Source: DASZXJ01 sp035545895 (lineage in GTDB: Bacteria; Planctomycetota; Phycisphaerae; Tepidisphaerales; Tepidisphaeraceae). From it: a stretch of DNA of 13,049 bases. The stretch is from contig DASZXJ010000042.1 of NCBI GenBank assembly GCA_035545895.1, positions 1-13,049 on the forward strand. The letters run 5' to 3'. The notes under the pieces were generated by a model that ran no database searches, was not told the DNA's origin, and saw nothing but the letters and a program-made list of their open reading frames with translations. Shown in pieces: positions 6,281-13,049 of this stretch (the stretch's first letter is position 1; each line of letters opens with the position of its first letter). The translations under genes and the position numbers were made by a program.

Positions 6281-6928
6281 ATGCCCACCCCCGATTCGAC
6301 CTTTGCAGCGGTGATTCTGGCGGCGGGAACGTCCTCCCGCATGGGCTCGACCAAGGCATTGCTCGATCTGGGCGGCAAACCACTGATCCAGCGGCTGGTT
6401 CAGACCATTCGATCGGTTCCTCAAATCCGACCCATCGTTGTGGTGACCGGCCACGATCCTCATGCGATACAGAACGCTGTTGGCTGCGGCGATGTTCAGT
6501 ACGTACATAACAGAAGCTTCCTTGAAGGCGGCATGCTTTCCAGCGTTCAGGCTGGCGTTTCGGCAGTTGCCGGCCTTTGCGACGCGTTCTTTCTCGCTTT
6601 GCTCGATCAGCCTCTCATCGAACCAGTGACACTGACACAAATGATACAAAAGTGGGATGAAGCAAGACCCGACATTTTGATTCCAGCCTTGAATGAGAAG
6701 CGAGGCCATCCCATCCTGATCAACTCGAAACTCATAGATGAGATTGAGACGCTGTCCAATCCGCGGACACTTCGAGATTTTGTCTTGAAACACCCGTCCC
6801 AAAGTCATGTAATCGCGGTCACGGATGTCGGCATTTTGACTGATGTCGATACGCCTCAGGATTATGAAAATATTCTGAACTTGTGGAGGACCGTGCGATG
6901 TCCAACCGAAGCAGAGAGTCCGGACTAA
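6281..6928 (+). CDS. MobA/MocA-like nucleotidyltransferase
   Basis: This 215-residue protein belongs to the MobA-like NTP transferase group. Its best candidate role is MocA-type: transferring CMP to molybdopterin to make the cytosine dinucleotide cofactor used by bacterial molybdenum hydroxylases. The nucleotide-binding signature VILAAGTSSRMGSTKALLDL spans 11-30, with Arg20, Gly22 and Lys25 as expected. LLDQP at 107-111 supplies the metal-binding Asp109. RGHP at 141-144 and TDVDTPQDY at 187-195 are also typical. The context is strong: it is the first gene of the molybdenum-hydroxylase operon, and its last 31 bases overlap the [2Fe-2S] subunit gene. The ATG at 6281 is chosen because the signature begins ten residues in. 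Upstream codons in the same frame run antisense into the hydrolase gene. No strong ribosome site is seen; GGAG at 6262-6265 is rather far. GMP rather than CMP specificity cannot be excluded. Confidence 0.85.
   Translation: MPTPDSTFAAVILAAGTSSRMGSTKALLDLGGKPLIQRLVQTIRSVPQIRPIVVVTGHDPHAIQNAVGCGDVQYVHNRSFLEGGMLSSVQAGVSAVAGLCDAFFLALLDQPLIEPVTLTQMIQKWDEARPDILIPALNEKRGHPILINSKLIDEIETLSNPRTLRDFVLKHPSQSHVIAVTDVGILTDVDTPQDYENILNLWRTVRCPTEAESPD
6885..6890 (+). promoter_or_regulatory. Ribosome binding site that fixes the [2Fe-2S] subunit start
   Basis: GGAGGA lies seven bases before the ATG at 6898, within the nucleotidyltransferase gene. A GTG five codons upstream (6883) is in the same frame but overlaps the ribosome site itself, so the ATG is the likely start. 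The arrangement suggests translational coupling. Confidence 0.7.
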
Positions 6929-7512
6929 GCCGCCGTGGATTCCTGAAAGGCGCCGGCGTCACCGCTGCCGGGGCTGCCATTGCCGAAGCGGGATTTGCAT
7001 CCTTCGCACAGGCTCAGCAAACATCGCAAAACGTAAACATCATTTCAGGCACGACGACAATCACATTACAGGTCAACGGCGCTGCCAAAACCGTTCAGGT
7101 CGAGCCTCGCACGACGCTGGCCGAGGCGCTGCGTGTGAATCTCGATATGACCGGCACGAAAATCGTATGCGACCGCGGCGCATGCGGCGGATGCACTGTG
7201 CACATCGATGGCCAGCCGGTGGATTCGTGCATGACGCTCGCGATCGACGTAGTGGGCCGTCAGATCAAGACGATCGAAGGACTTGCTCAAGGCGATGTGC
7301 TTCATCCGGTGCAGGCTCAATTCATCGAACATGATGCCATGCAGTGCGGATTCTGCACGTCTGGAATGGTCATGAGTTCCGCAGCGCTGCTGGAACACAA
7401 CAAGAACCCAAGCCTGGAAGAAATCAAGCACGCCTGCAGCGGAAATTTGTGTCGATGTGGGACGTATCCGCATGTTTTTGCCGCGGTTCAAGCGGCGGCG
7501 AAGCAAATGTAA
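6898..7512 (+). CDS. Tat-exported [2Fe-2S] small subunit of a molybdenum hydroxylase
   Basis: This is the electron-transfer subunit of a xanthine dehydrogenase/aldehyde oxidoreductase-family enzyme, 204 residues long. The N-terminus carries a full twin-arginine signal (SRRGFLKG, 11-18), then a hydrophobic Ala/Gly stretch and a probable cleavage site near AQA-QQ at 37-41. A plant-ferredoxin-like domain binds the first [2Fe-2S] cluster through C91, C96, C99 and C111. The alpha-helical domain binds the second through C150, C153, C185 and C187 (QCGFCTSG and NLCRCGTY). The enzyme is therefore probably periplasmic, folded with its cofactors before export. E. coli PaoA has the same Tat-plus-two-cluster design, from general knowledge. 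The other two subunits lack signals and would be co-exported with this one. The gene overlaps the nucleotidyltransferase by 31 bases and lies 30 bases before the catalytic subunit gene. Confidence 0.95.
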   Translation: MSNRSRESGLSRRGFLKGAGVTAAGAAIAEAGFASFAQAQQTSQNVNIISGTTTITLQVNGAAKTVQVEPRTTLAEALRVNLDMTGTKIVCDRGACGGCTVHIDGQPVDSCMTLAIDVVGRQIKTIEGLAQGDVLHPVQAQFIEHDAMQCGFCTSGMVMSSAALLEHNKNPSLEEIKHACSGNLCRCGTYPHVFAAVQAAAKQM

Positions 7513-7542
7513 TCCGCTCAGGAATTCAGACGGGAGCGCGGC

Positions 7543-9888
7543 ATGGCTGCTGAAACCGAAACTCCGAAATACGCCTTGGGAATTCCAGGTGTGAATCTGG
7601 AAGAAGTTCAACGCAACGTCCCCGAGAACGAACCCCCGCCACTGGCGATCAATGAAAAGCTGCACACCATCGGCAAATCCGTGCCAAGGCTCGATGGGCG
7701 AGCGAAGGTGACCGGCGCAGCCAGATACACTGCGGATATCAATCTGCCCGGTATGTTATATGGCAAGCTGGTGTCGTCCACTGAAACTGCAGCCAAGATC
7801 AAATCGATCGACACTTCCGAGGCGGAAAAAATTCCGGGCGTCAAAGCAGTCTATCTAATCGAGCGCAACATGGCGGGTGCCGGCGCCAATGCCAGCGCGG
7901 ACGACCGTTTTCCTCTGGTTCGATATTGCGGCCAGCCAATTGCGGCCGTCGCGGCGACGACCCCGGAAATTGCCCGCCAGGCGGCCAAGGCGATCAAAGT
8001 TGAGTACGACCCCCGGCCATGGGTGACTGATATCGAAGAAGCTCGAAAGGATGATGCCCCGCAAGTTATTAGCGCTGGCTCCGCTCCACCCGCCAGGGGC
8101 AACGTCCAGCAGCGCGGCAATGTTCGAGGCCCGCAACGCGGCGGCGGTGCTTCGCAGGAAGCAATCGACAAGGCACTGGCTGAGTCCGACGCGGTCGTCG
8201 AAGCTGAATATCACACCCAGGTTCAAACCCACAGCGTGCTGGAAACGCACGGATATGTCGCCGACTTCAAACCCGACCAGTTGACCATATATGCCTCCAC
8301 GCAAAGTACGCAAAGCGTGCGTGATGAAATGGCTTCGTACTTTAATCTGCAACGCAACAAGGTGCGCGTCATCACCGAGTTCATGGGAGGCGGATTCGGT
8401 TCAAAACTGAGTGCGGGCATCTGGGCGTCTATTGCCGGCCGACTTTCGCAAAAGGCAGGAGCGCCGGTCAAGCTCATGTGCGACCGAAAAGAAGAGCAGC
8501 AAAGTGCCGGCAATCGGCCCAGTTCAAATCAAAAAATCCGATTGGGCGCAAAGAAAGATGGATCGCTTACAGCGTTTCACTTGGTGAACTACGGCACGGC
8601 CGGCGCGGCGACGGGCGCGGGTGTCGGCGGTGCGACCGGCATGTATCCGATTCCGCTTGCCCTCACCGAAAGCTCCGATGTCATGACCAACGCGGGGCCG
8701 CAGGCGGCATTTAGAGCGCCAGGGTTTCCGCAAGGGATTTTCGCTTTTGAACAAGCCGTCGATGAGCTGGCGGAAAAGCTGAACATCGATCCGCTGGAGT
8801 TTCGCGAAAAGATCGATGTTGCCCCGCCAGCCGGGTCTCGCGGAACGACCGCGTGGCAGGTTCGCAAGGAAGAGCGACGCGTTGGCGCCGAAAAAATCGG
8901 CTGGAAAAACCGTAAAGCGCCGAATTCCGACACTGGCCCGATCAAACGCGGGGTAGGAATGGCGCAAGGCACGTGGAATCGCAATTCCAACGGAAGCGGC
9001 ACGTGTGAAGTCCGAATCAACCGTGATGGCAGCGTTGAAGCACTATCAGCGGTCCAGGATATCGGCAGCGGAATTCGAACCGTGATGGCAATGGTCGTGG
9101 CTGAGGAATTGGGGATTCAGCCCGCCGATGTGCAGGTGCGCGTGGGCGATACCAATTTCCCACCTGGCGTTTCATCGGGCGGCAGCGTGACGACCAATTC
9201 GATGACGCCCCCCACTCGCAAGGCTGCATATCAGGCCAAACAGGAATTGCTCAAGCAGGTTGCCCCGGTGTTCGGTGTTCAGCCGAGCGATTTGGCGATG
9301 AACGATGGAAAGATCTTTGTCCAGGCTGATCCGACCAAGAGCCTGACCCTGCGACAAGCGGCGACAAAAATGCAGGGTGAACATATTTCTGCCCAGGCGT
9401 CGCGCGGCAATACAGATTACGCGACCGGCCCGGGCATGGGCGGCGTTCAGTTTGCCCAGGTCGCAGTCGATACCGAAACCGGACAAATCAAGGTCGAACG
9501 CATCGTCGCGGCACAGGACTGCGGCCGGCCGATGAATCCGCTCACGCTTCGTAATCAAATCAACGGAGGCGTGATTCAGGGGCTCAGCTACGCGCTGCTT
9601 GAGGATCGAATCCTCGATCGGCAGACCGGTTACATGGTGAATCCGAATTTTGAGCAATACAAGATCGCCGGCGCATCTGAAATGCCGCAAATTGACGTGA
9701 TTGTCGTCGAGCAATATTGTGCCCGATCTTCAACCGATGCGGCCGGTATCGGTGAGCCCGCAACCGTGCCGACTTCCTCGGCGATCGCCAACGCCGTTTA
9801 CAACGCAATTGGCGTGAGAATACGAACGATTCCAATGACACCGAAAGTGGTTCTGGAAGCATTGGCGGCCAGGAAGAGCAACGCTTAA
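7543..9888 (+). CDS. Molybdopterin-binding catalytic subunit of a molybdenum hydroxylase
   Basis: This 781-residue protein is the substrate-oxidising subunit of the xanthine dehydrogenase/aldehyde oxidoreductase family. It hydroxylates an aldehyde or heterocycle with water-derived oxygen. Family marks appear in order: GKSVPRLDGRAKVTGAARYT (44-63), GGGFGSK (282-288, cofactor binding), AFRAPG (389-394), and near the C-terminus GIGEPATVP with Glu738, the catalytic base. RYCGQPIAAVAA (127-138) belongs to the N-terminal hammerhead domain. A Gly/Arg/Gln-rich insertion around 183-203 looks like a flexible loop. No signal peptide is present, consistent with export alongside the Tat-bearing small subunit. 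The start follows GGGAG at 7532-7536. The order small-large-FAD differs from E. coli paoABC (small-FAD-large). The closest functional guess is a periplasmic aldehyde oxidoreductase, but the substrate is not readable from sequence. Confidence 0.95.
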   Translation: MAAETETPKYALGIPGVNLEEVQRNVPENEPPPLAINEKLHTIGKSVPRLDGRAKVTGAARYTADINLPGMLYGKLVSSTETAAKIKSIDTSEAEKIPGVKAVYLIERNMAGAGANASADDRFPLVRYCGQPIAAVAATTPEIARQAAKAIKVEYDPRPWVTDIEEARKDDAPQVISAGSAPPARGNVQQRGNVRGPQRGGGASQEAIDKALAESDAVVEAEYHTQVQTHSVLETHGYVADFKPDQLTIYASTQSTQSVRDEMASYFNLQRNKVRVITEFMGGGFGSKLSAGIWASIAGRLSQKAGAPVKLMCDRKEEQQSAGNRPSSNQKIRLGAKKDGSLTAFHLVNYGTAGAATGAGVGGATGMYPIPLALTESSDVMTNAGPQAAFRAPGFPQGIFAFEQAVDELAEKLNIDPLEFREKIDVAPPAGSRGTTAWQVRKEERRVGAEKIGWKNRKAPNSDTGPIKRGVGMAQGTWNRNSNGSGTCEVRINRDGSVEALSAVQDIGSGIRTVMAMVVAEELGIQPADVQVRVGDTNFPPGVSSGGSVTTNSMTPPTRKAAYQAKQELLKQVAPVFGVQPSDLAMNDGKIFVQADPTKSLTLRQAATKMQGEHISAQASRGNTDYATGPGMGGVQFAQVAVDTETGQIKVERIVAAQDCGRPMNPLTLRNQINGGVIQGLSYALLEDRILDRQTGYMVNPNFEQYKIAGASEMPQIDVIVVEQYCARSSTDAAGIGEPATVPTSSAIANAVYNAIGVRIRTIPMTPKVVLEALAARKSNA

Positions 9889-9901
9889 GCAAGGAGTAAT
9901 T

Positions 9902-10873
9902 ATGAACGCCTTTGAATGGGCCGACGCATGCAGCATTCAAGACGTCTTCGCCGTGAACGTTAAAGGCTCGGCGATCAAGGCCGGAGGCGTGGACCTCGTG
10001 GACCTCATGAAAGAGGGCATCGCCAACCCCGCACGCGTGATCAATATCCGCAATATCGCCGGATTGAATCAAATCAACATGGATGCAGGCGTCGCAAAGA
10101 TTGGACCGCTGGCCACCCTGTCGGCGCTGGCGGAACATGCTGGATTGAAGCAGACATATACCGCGCTGGCGCAAGCTGCAGCGGCCGCTGCGACACCTCA
10201 GATCAGAAATATGGCAACGGTAGGAGGCAATTTGCTTCAGAGGCCTCGCTGCTGGTATTTCCGGAACGACCAGTTCGCCTGCGCCCGCAAAGGCGGCGAC
10301 CTCTGCTACGCCCAGCGCGGCGAAAATCAGTATCACGCAATCTTCCAAAACGGCCTGTGCGCCATCGTCCACCCATCCGCTGCGGCAACACCACTCGTGG
10401 CCATGAATGCGACGATCGAATTGACCGGTCCCAAAGGCAAACGGGAGATGCCTTTGGAGGAATTCTTTGTCATGCCCAACGTCAATCTGCACGCCGAAAA
10501 TAAACTCGAGCCGGACGAGATTCTGACCGAGATTCGAATTCCCGCGCTGCAGGCCGGCACGCGCAGTCACTACGTGAAGCAGGCGGAAATGGAATCGCAC
10601 GACTGGCCCATTGCCGAGGCGGTCGCAGTGCTGCAGATGGACGACAAGATCTGTAAGAAGGCGTCAATTGTTCTTGGCGCGGCTGCTCCGACGCCTCGTC
10701 GCGCGACCGAAGTCGAGACTGCAATTACCGGCAAGGAAATAACCGCTGAACTTGCTCGTTCAGCCGCCAAAGCGGCGCTTCGGCGGGCAACTCCGATGAC
10801 TCAAAATCGATATAAACTCGCGATGTTTGAAGCCGTTATTTCACGCGCCATCATGCGTGCCGCGGCAATCTAA
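9902..10873 (+). CDS. FAD-binding subunit with a [4Fe-4S]-type Cys cluster
   Basis: This 323-residue protein is the FAD subunit (CO-dehydrogenase flavoprotein-like) that passes electrons from the iron-sulfur clusters to an acceptor. FAD-binding marks are IKAGGVDLVDLMK (25-37) and IRNMATVGGNLLQR (101-114). After them lies an insertion with C117, C127 and C135, plus C153 in GLCAIVHPSA. This pattern (RCWYFR, then two further Cys, a conserved HAI, then a Cys before HPS) matches my recollection of the extra [4Fe-4S] cluster in PaoB and 4-hydroxybenzoyl-CoA reductase beta subunits; ordinary xanthine dehydrogenase FAD subunits lack it. AAGGAG at 9891-9896 gives a strong ribosome site five bases before the ATG. 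The gene begins 13 bases after the catalytic subunit stop, so co-expression is nearly certain. Confidence 0.93.
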   Translation: MNAFEWADACSIQDVFAVNVKGSAIKAGGVDLVDLMKEGIANPARVINIRNIAGLNQINMDAGVAKIGPLATLSALAEHAGLKQTYTALAQAAAAAATPQIRNMATVGGNLLQRPRCWYFRNDQFACARKGGDLCYAQRGENQYHAIFQNGLCAIVHPSAAATPLVAMNATIELTGPKGKREMPLEEFFVMPNVNLHAENKLEPDEILTEIRIPALQAGTRSHYVKQAEMESHDWPIAEAVAVLQMDDKICKKASIVLGAAAPTPRRATEVETAITGKEITAELARSAAKAALRRATPMTQNRYKLAMFEAVISRAIMRAAAI

Positions 10874-10888
10874 AAGGGCAGGTGTTTC

Positions 10889-11122
10889 ATGGATGTCCCA
10901 CAAGCTCAAATTTCTTCGTCCATCGCTGTCTGCCGGATGATTCGCACCAAGGCAGCTCTCGGATTTTTGGAAAACAACCAGCCGATTCCGTGGGAAAACG
11001 GGGAATCCACCACGGCGGTTTACTGGTGTCTCTGCTCCATGCAAACCGCAGGACCGGATGAAAGCCTCGTGCATCCCCATTCCTGCCGTCCGGGGCGCTG
11101 GTGTTTTCGGCCACGTGACTGA
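10889..11122 (+). CDS. Small Cys-rich conserved-type protein
   Basis: This 77-residue protein starts 15 bases after the FAD subunit stop and is preceded by AGGGCAGG (10875-10882), a usable ribosome site. Cysteines are at 15, 47, 49, 66 and 72, in the setting CRMIRTK, STTAVYWCLCS, then GPDESLV and SCRPGRWC. I associate this shape (a CxxIRTK start, an AYWC centre with a following GPD, and a C-x5-C end) with short planctomycete proteins of unknown function; that is memory, not a search. The cysteines could bind a metal. Its place at the end of a molybdenum-hydroxylase operon may mean an accessory role, or it may simply be read through. No signal peptide or membrane segment is present. Confidence 0.6.
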   Translation: MDVPQAQISSSIAVCRMIRTKAALGFLENNQPIPWENGESTTAVYWCLCSMQTAGPDESLVHPHSCRPGRWCFRPRD

Positions 11123-11182
11123 TCCATCAGACGCGCTGGGCGACCATCGCCGCCGCGCGCAAATCCGTGTAATCTGTCTGCC

Positions 11183-12694
11183 GTGGATTCAGCGTTTTGC
11201 CGGCGATTGGGCGTCTTCATTCTGGTCACGAGCCTGCTGATCATCTTCTTCGCAGGCACGTTTCCGTTTGATTTCAGCTTCGATCGCAATTCGATCTCCT
11301 CCTTTGATTGGCGACCGCTGGAATATGACCCGGGCTTTGTGGACCGGGGGCAGAACATCCTCTTTTTCATGCCACTTGGTTTTGGCCTGGCTTCGATCGT
11401 TCGACGTCAAAAATTCCGGTTTCTCTGGCAACTCGCCATCGGCACTGCCTTGGGCGCAGCGATGTCCGTGCTGATCGAATGTGCCCAGATGTTCGTGAGC
11501 TACCGCGATCCGTCGATGATGGACATATGGGCCAACACCCTGGGAGGTTTCTGCGGAGCGGTGATATACGCCGTCGCCGGCGAAATAATTCTACAAATTG
11601 CTGCGCGCGGATTGATGCTCCTTCGCCCATTGGCGCAACCACCTTTTTTGGCGATTGCAACCGCTGCCTACGCGGCATTTCAATTATGGGCGCCGCTGAT
11701 GGTGAGAAACCCCGGCGACCTCAGCGTTTGGGACAATACTCTGCCCTTAATCGTGGGAAACGAACTGACTGCCGACCGCGGCTGGAGCGGCAGCGTGTCG
11801 CGCATCCTGCTTGCGGATCGGGCAATCAGCGAAGAGCAGGCCCAGCAACTCGCTGGCGGAAGCAGCGCCGCTCAGATATTCGGCGACTCGCTCCTGAGCG
11901 ACTATCGCATTGAAGGTGCGGGCCCCTACCGCGATTTGGCGGGCAACCTTCCGCCGCTTGAATGGGTCAGTGGGCCCGGCAATGCCTCAGCCGCGATTTC
12001 ACCCGACAACTGGTATAAGACGCCGGTCGCCATTTCACCCGCGATTGATCGCATCAAAAAATCCTCGGAATTCACGTTCGCCGTGACAGCCATCACGTTC
12101 AGCCTGGATCAGCGCGGCCCGGCAAGGCTGGCATCCGTTTCGGGCGATACGACTCATCGCAATGTTCAGCTTGGACAGGAATTTGATGATCTGAGCATTC
12201 GTGTCCGCATGGCGACTCGATCCATGCCCGATCTTTATGTGAAACATGTATTCAAGCCGCACGTGCCACGACAAATCGTCGTGACGGCGGCTGATGCGCA
12301 AATCACAATCTATATTGACGGCCAAAATCGCGGGCAGGTGCAGATCACGCCTGAAGCCAAAGTAATCTGGCGACTGTATCCACGCACCGGGTTTCGAATT
12401 CGCATCGAACGATATGGTTTTCGCAGCTATGCTGCGATCTATCGCCTGCTGGTATTTATTCCGTTCGCCGCGCTGCTCGCGGCAACGCTGCCGTTAAGCA
12501 AGATCCGTGAACAAACGCGAATCCTGCTTGGCAGCGCAATCGTTCTTCTATTTGCCATTGCAATTGAAGTCACGCTGGGCGGGATCGGTAATGATGGATT
12601 TCAGGCGCGGAATTTATTGATGAGCCTTGTGATCGGCGCGGGCACGCTCTGGCTGCTGCTGGATAGAAAGAAGAAAGATCAACGGGTCGCTTAG
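11183..12694 (+). CDS. VanZ-family membrane protein fused to a LamG-like domain
   Basis: This 503-residue protein has an N-terminal VanZ-like membrane domain (about 10-140). It shows NILFFMPLGFGL (58-69) and the family block with Glu99, Asp114, Asn118 and Gly121 (IECAQMF, then MDIWANTLGG). A further membrane segment (about 153-172) leads to a probably extracytoplasmic, beta-rich, concanavalin A/LamG-like domain (about 185-410). GSVSRILLADRAIS (203-216) and ITIYIDGQNRG (374-384) are typical strands of that fold. Three more hydrophobic segments follow (about 420-438, 447-465 and 477-493), then a basic tail. VanZ proteins are linked to glycopeptide tolerance in enterococci, but the wider family has no settled function. 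The LamG part suggests glycan or surface-polymer binding. The start is a GTG with no clear ribosome site; the frame is open back to 11123 without a better start. Confidence 0.82.
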   Translation: MDSAFCRRLGVFILVTSLLIIFFAGTFPFDFSFDRNSISSFDWRPLEYDPGFVDRGQNILFFMPLGFGLASIVRRQKFRFLWQLAIGTALGAAMSVLIECAQMFVSYRDPSMMDIWANTLGGFCGAVIYAVAGEIILQIAARGLMLLRPLAQPPFLAIATAAYAAFQLWAPLMVRNPGDLSVWDNTLPLIVGNELTADRGWSGSVSRILLADRAISEEQAQQLAGGSSAAQIFGDSLLSDYRIEGAGPYRDLAGNLPPLEWVSGPGNASAAISPDNWYKTPVAISPAIDRIKKSSEFTFAVTAITFSLDQRGPARLASVSGDTTHRNVQLGQEFDDLSIRVRMATRSMPDLYVKHVFKPHVPRQIVVTAADAQITIYIDGQNRGQVQITPEAKVIWRLYPRTGFRIRIERYGFRSYAAIYRLLVFIPFAALLAATLPLSKIREQTRILLGSAIVLLFAIAIEVTLGGIGNDGFQARNLLMSLVIGAGTLWLLLDRKKKDQRVA

Positions 12695-12715
12695 ACAGCG
12701 GCGGCTGCGGTCGGC

Positions 12716-12740
12716 GCTGGATGCTGGTGCAGCATTGAGC
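12716..12740 (+). terminator. Possible hairpin after the VanZ-LamG gene
   Basis: ATGCTG (12721-12726) pairs with CAGCAT (12730-12735) around a three-base loop. Past a wobble and one mismatch, GCT (12716-12718) pairs with AGC (12738-12740). It begins 21 bases after the stop codon. No T tract follows, so terminator function is uncertain. Confidence 0.3.
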
Positions 12741-12796
12741 GGTAATTATCAATCGTGCGTGCCGCGATGCGTCCGGCTCTGTTGCATTTCCCGTAT

Positions 12797-12816
12797 TAGC
12801 AGGACGCTGAAAAACT
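12797..12816. repeat. Candidate terminal inverted repeat of the insertion sequence
   Basis: TAGCAGGACGCTGAAAAACT looks like an IS end (a G+C-rich tip followed by CTGAAAAA). Its partner would be past the right edge, so it cannot be confirmed here. Confidence 0.35.
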
Positions 12817-12942
12817 CGCGATTCAACGGATCTTGGTCTTTTCCGGTCTCGGTTTGGTGTTCTGGATCGGATTAGGTTCTACCTTTGGATTGCGTCGATT
12901 GACTTATAACGGGCGGGCCACAGCGGCCGCCGGCGTGGGCCT

Positions 12943-13049
12943 TTACGCGGTGCCGAGGTTTCGCATTCGGATCAGGTTGAAGGCGGCACCGGCCACCTGC
13001 GCCTGCTGGCCGGTTTTCCAATGCCCGATCAGCCGCGTGCGATACAGGC
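12943..13049 (-). CDS. Transposase C-terminus (IS5/IS1182-like), partial
   Basis: Only the last 34 codons are inside the window; the gene continues past the right edge. The reverse frame reads LYRTRLIGHWKTG, then AGAAFNLIRMRNL, and stops at TAA. The A-A-[FY]-N-L-[IV]-R motif near the C-terminus is a familiar ending of DDE transposases of the IS5/IS1182/ISL-like groups. The segment is too short to give the family precisely or to say whether the full gene is intact. Confidence 0.65.
   Translation of the reverse strand, partial: LYRTRLIGHWKTGQQAQVAGAAFNLIRMRNLGTA

Larger units (their letters stand above)
12797..13049 (-). mobile_element. 3' end of an insertion sequence, cut by the window edge
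   Basis: The segment contains the C-terminus of a transposase on the minus strand (stop at 12943-12945). About 145 bases beyond the stop lies TAGCAGGACGCTGAAAAACT (12797-12816), which resembles the terminal inverted repeats of some IS5/IS1182-like elements. The left boundary is thus probably near 12796, 100 bases after the VanZ-LamG stop. The other end and any target duplication are outside the window, so the boundary is provisional. Confidence 0.5.

Noticed and set aside
6212..6808. A 199-codon N-terminal extension of the hydrolase frame
   Set aside because: It runs antisense through the nucleotidyltransferase gene, which has clear motifs. The extension has no recognisable domain, and a membrane segment begins right at the ATG at 6211.
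1..13049. CRISPR arrays, tRNA or rRNA genes, phage or toxin-antitoxin loci
   Set aside because: No regularly spaced direct repeats, cloverleaf-like sequences or rRNA-like stretches were seen, and no gene belongs to a known defence or toxin family.

Overview
The window reads like accessory-rich chromosome from a free-living, Gram-negative-type bacterium. The best guess is Planctomycetota, perhaps Phycisphaerae. The reasons are indirect: a membrane protein with two zinc ribbons, a VanZ-LamG fusion, a short Cys-rich protein of a type I associate with planctomycetes, and G+C near 55-60 % in most genes. No rRNA, tRNA or single-copy marker is present, so this placement is inference.

Layout. Positions 1-505 hold no convincing gene, but there is a good sigma70-like promoter (273-301) followed at once by a perfect hairpin (309-329). 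A plus-strand pair follows: an FkbO/Hyg5-type chorismatase (506-1741), overlapped by 26 bases by a beta-propeller protein of unknown function (1716-3074). A strong hairpin (3103-3135) separates this pair from a convergent minus-strand operon. Read from 6211 down to 3149, that operon encodes a membrane-anchored alpha/beta hydrolase with an apparent substitution of its catalytic His, an RluA-family pseudouridine synthase, and a zinc-ribbon membrane protein.

A 69-base divergent gap with a 12-base palindrome leads into a plus-strand operon: a MobA/MocA-like nucleotidyltransferase (6281-6928), a Tat-exported [2Fe-2S] subunit (6898-7512), a molybdopterin-binding catalytic subunit (7543-9888), an FAD subunit with a four-Cys [4Fe-4S]-type insertion (9902-10873), and a 77-residue Cys-rich protein (10889-11122). 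Together these look like a periplasmic molybdenum hydroxylase of the E. coli PaoABC type, with its cofactor-nucleotide transferase encoded in the same transcript. A VanZ-LamG membrane protein (11183-12694) follows. The window ends in the 3' part of an insertion sequence, whose transposase C-terminus lies on the minus strand.

The most unusual element is the chorismatase/beta-propeller pair. The two genes are physically coupled, the first is clearly richer in G+C than the second, and no other aromatic-biosynthesis gene is in view. Gene families were recognised from motifs only; no database search was possible.
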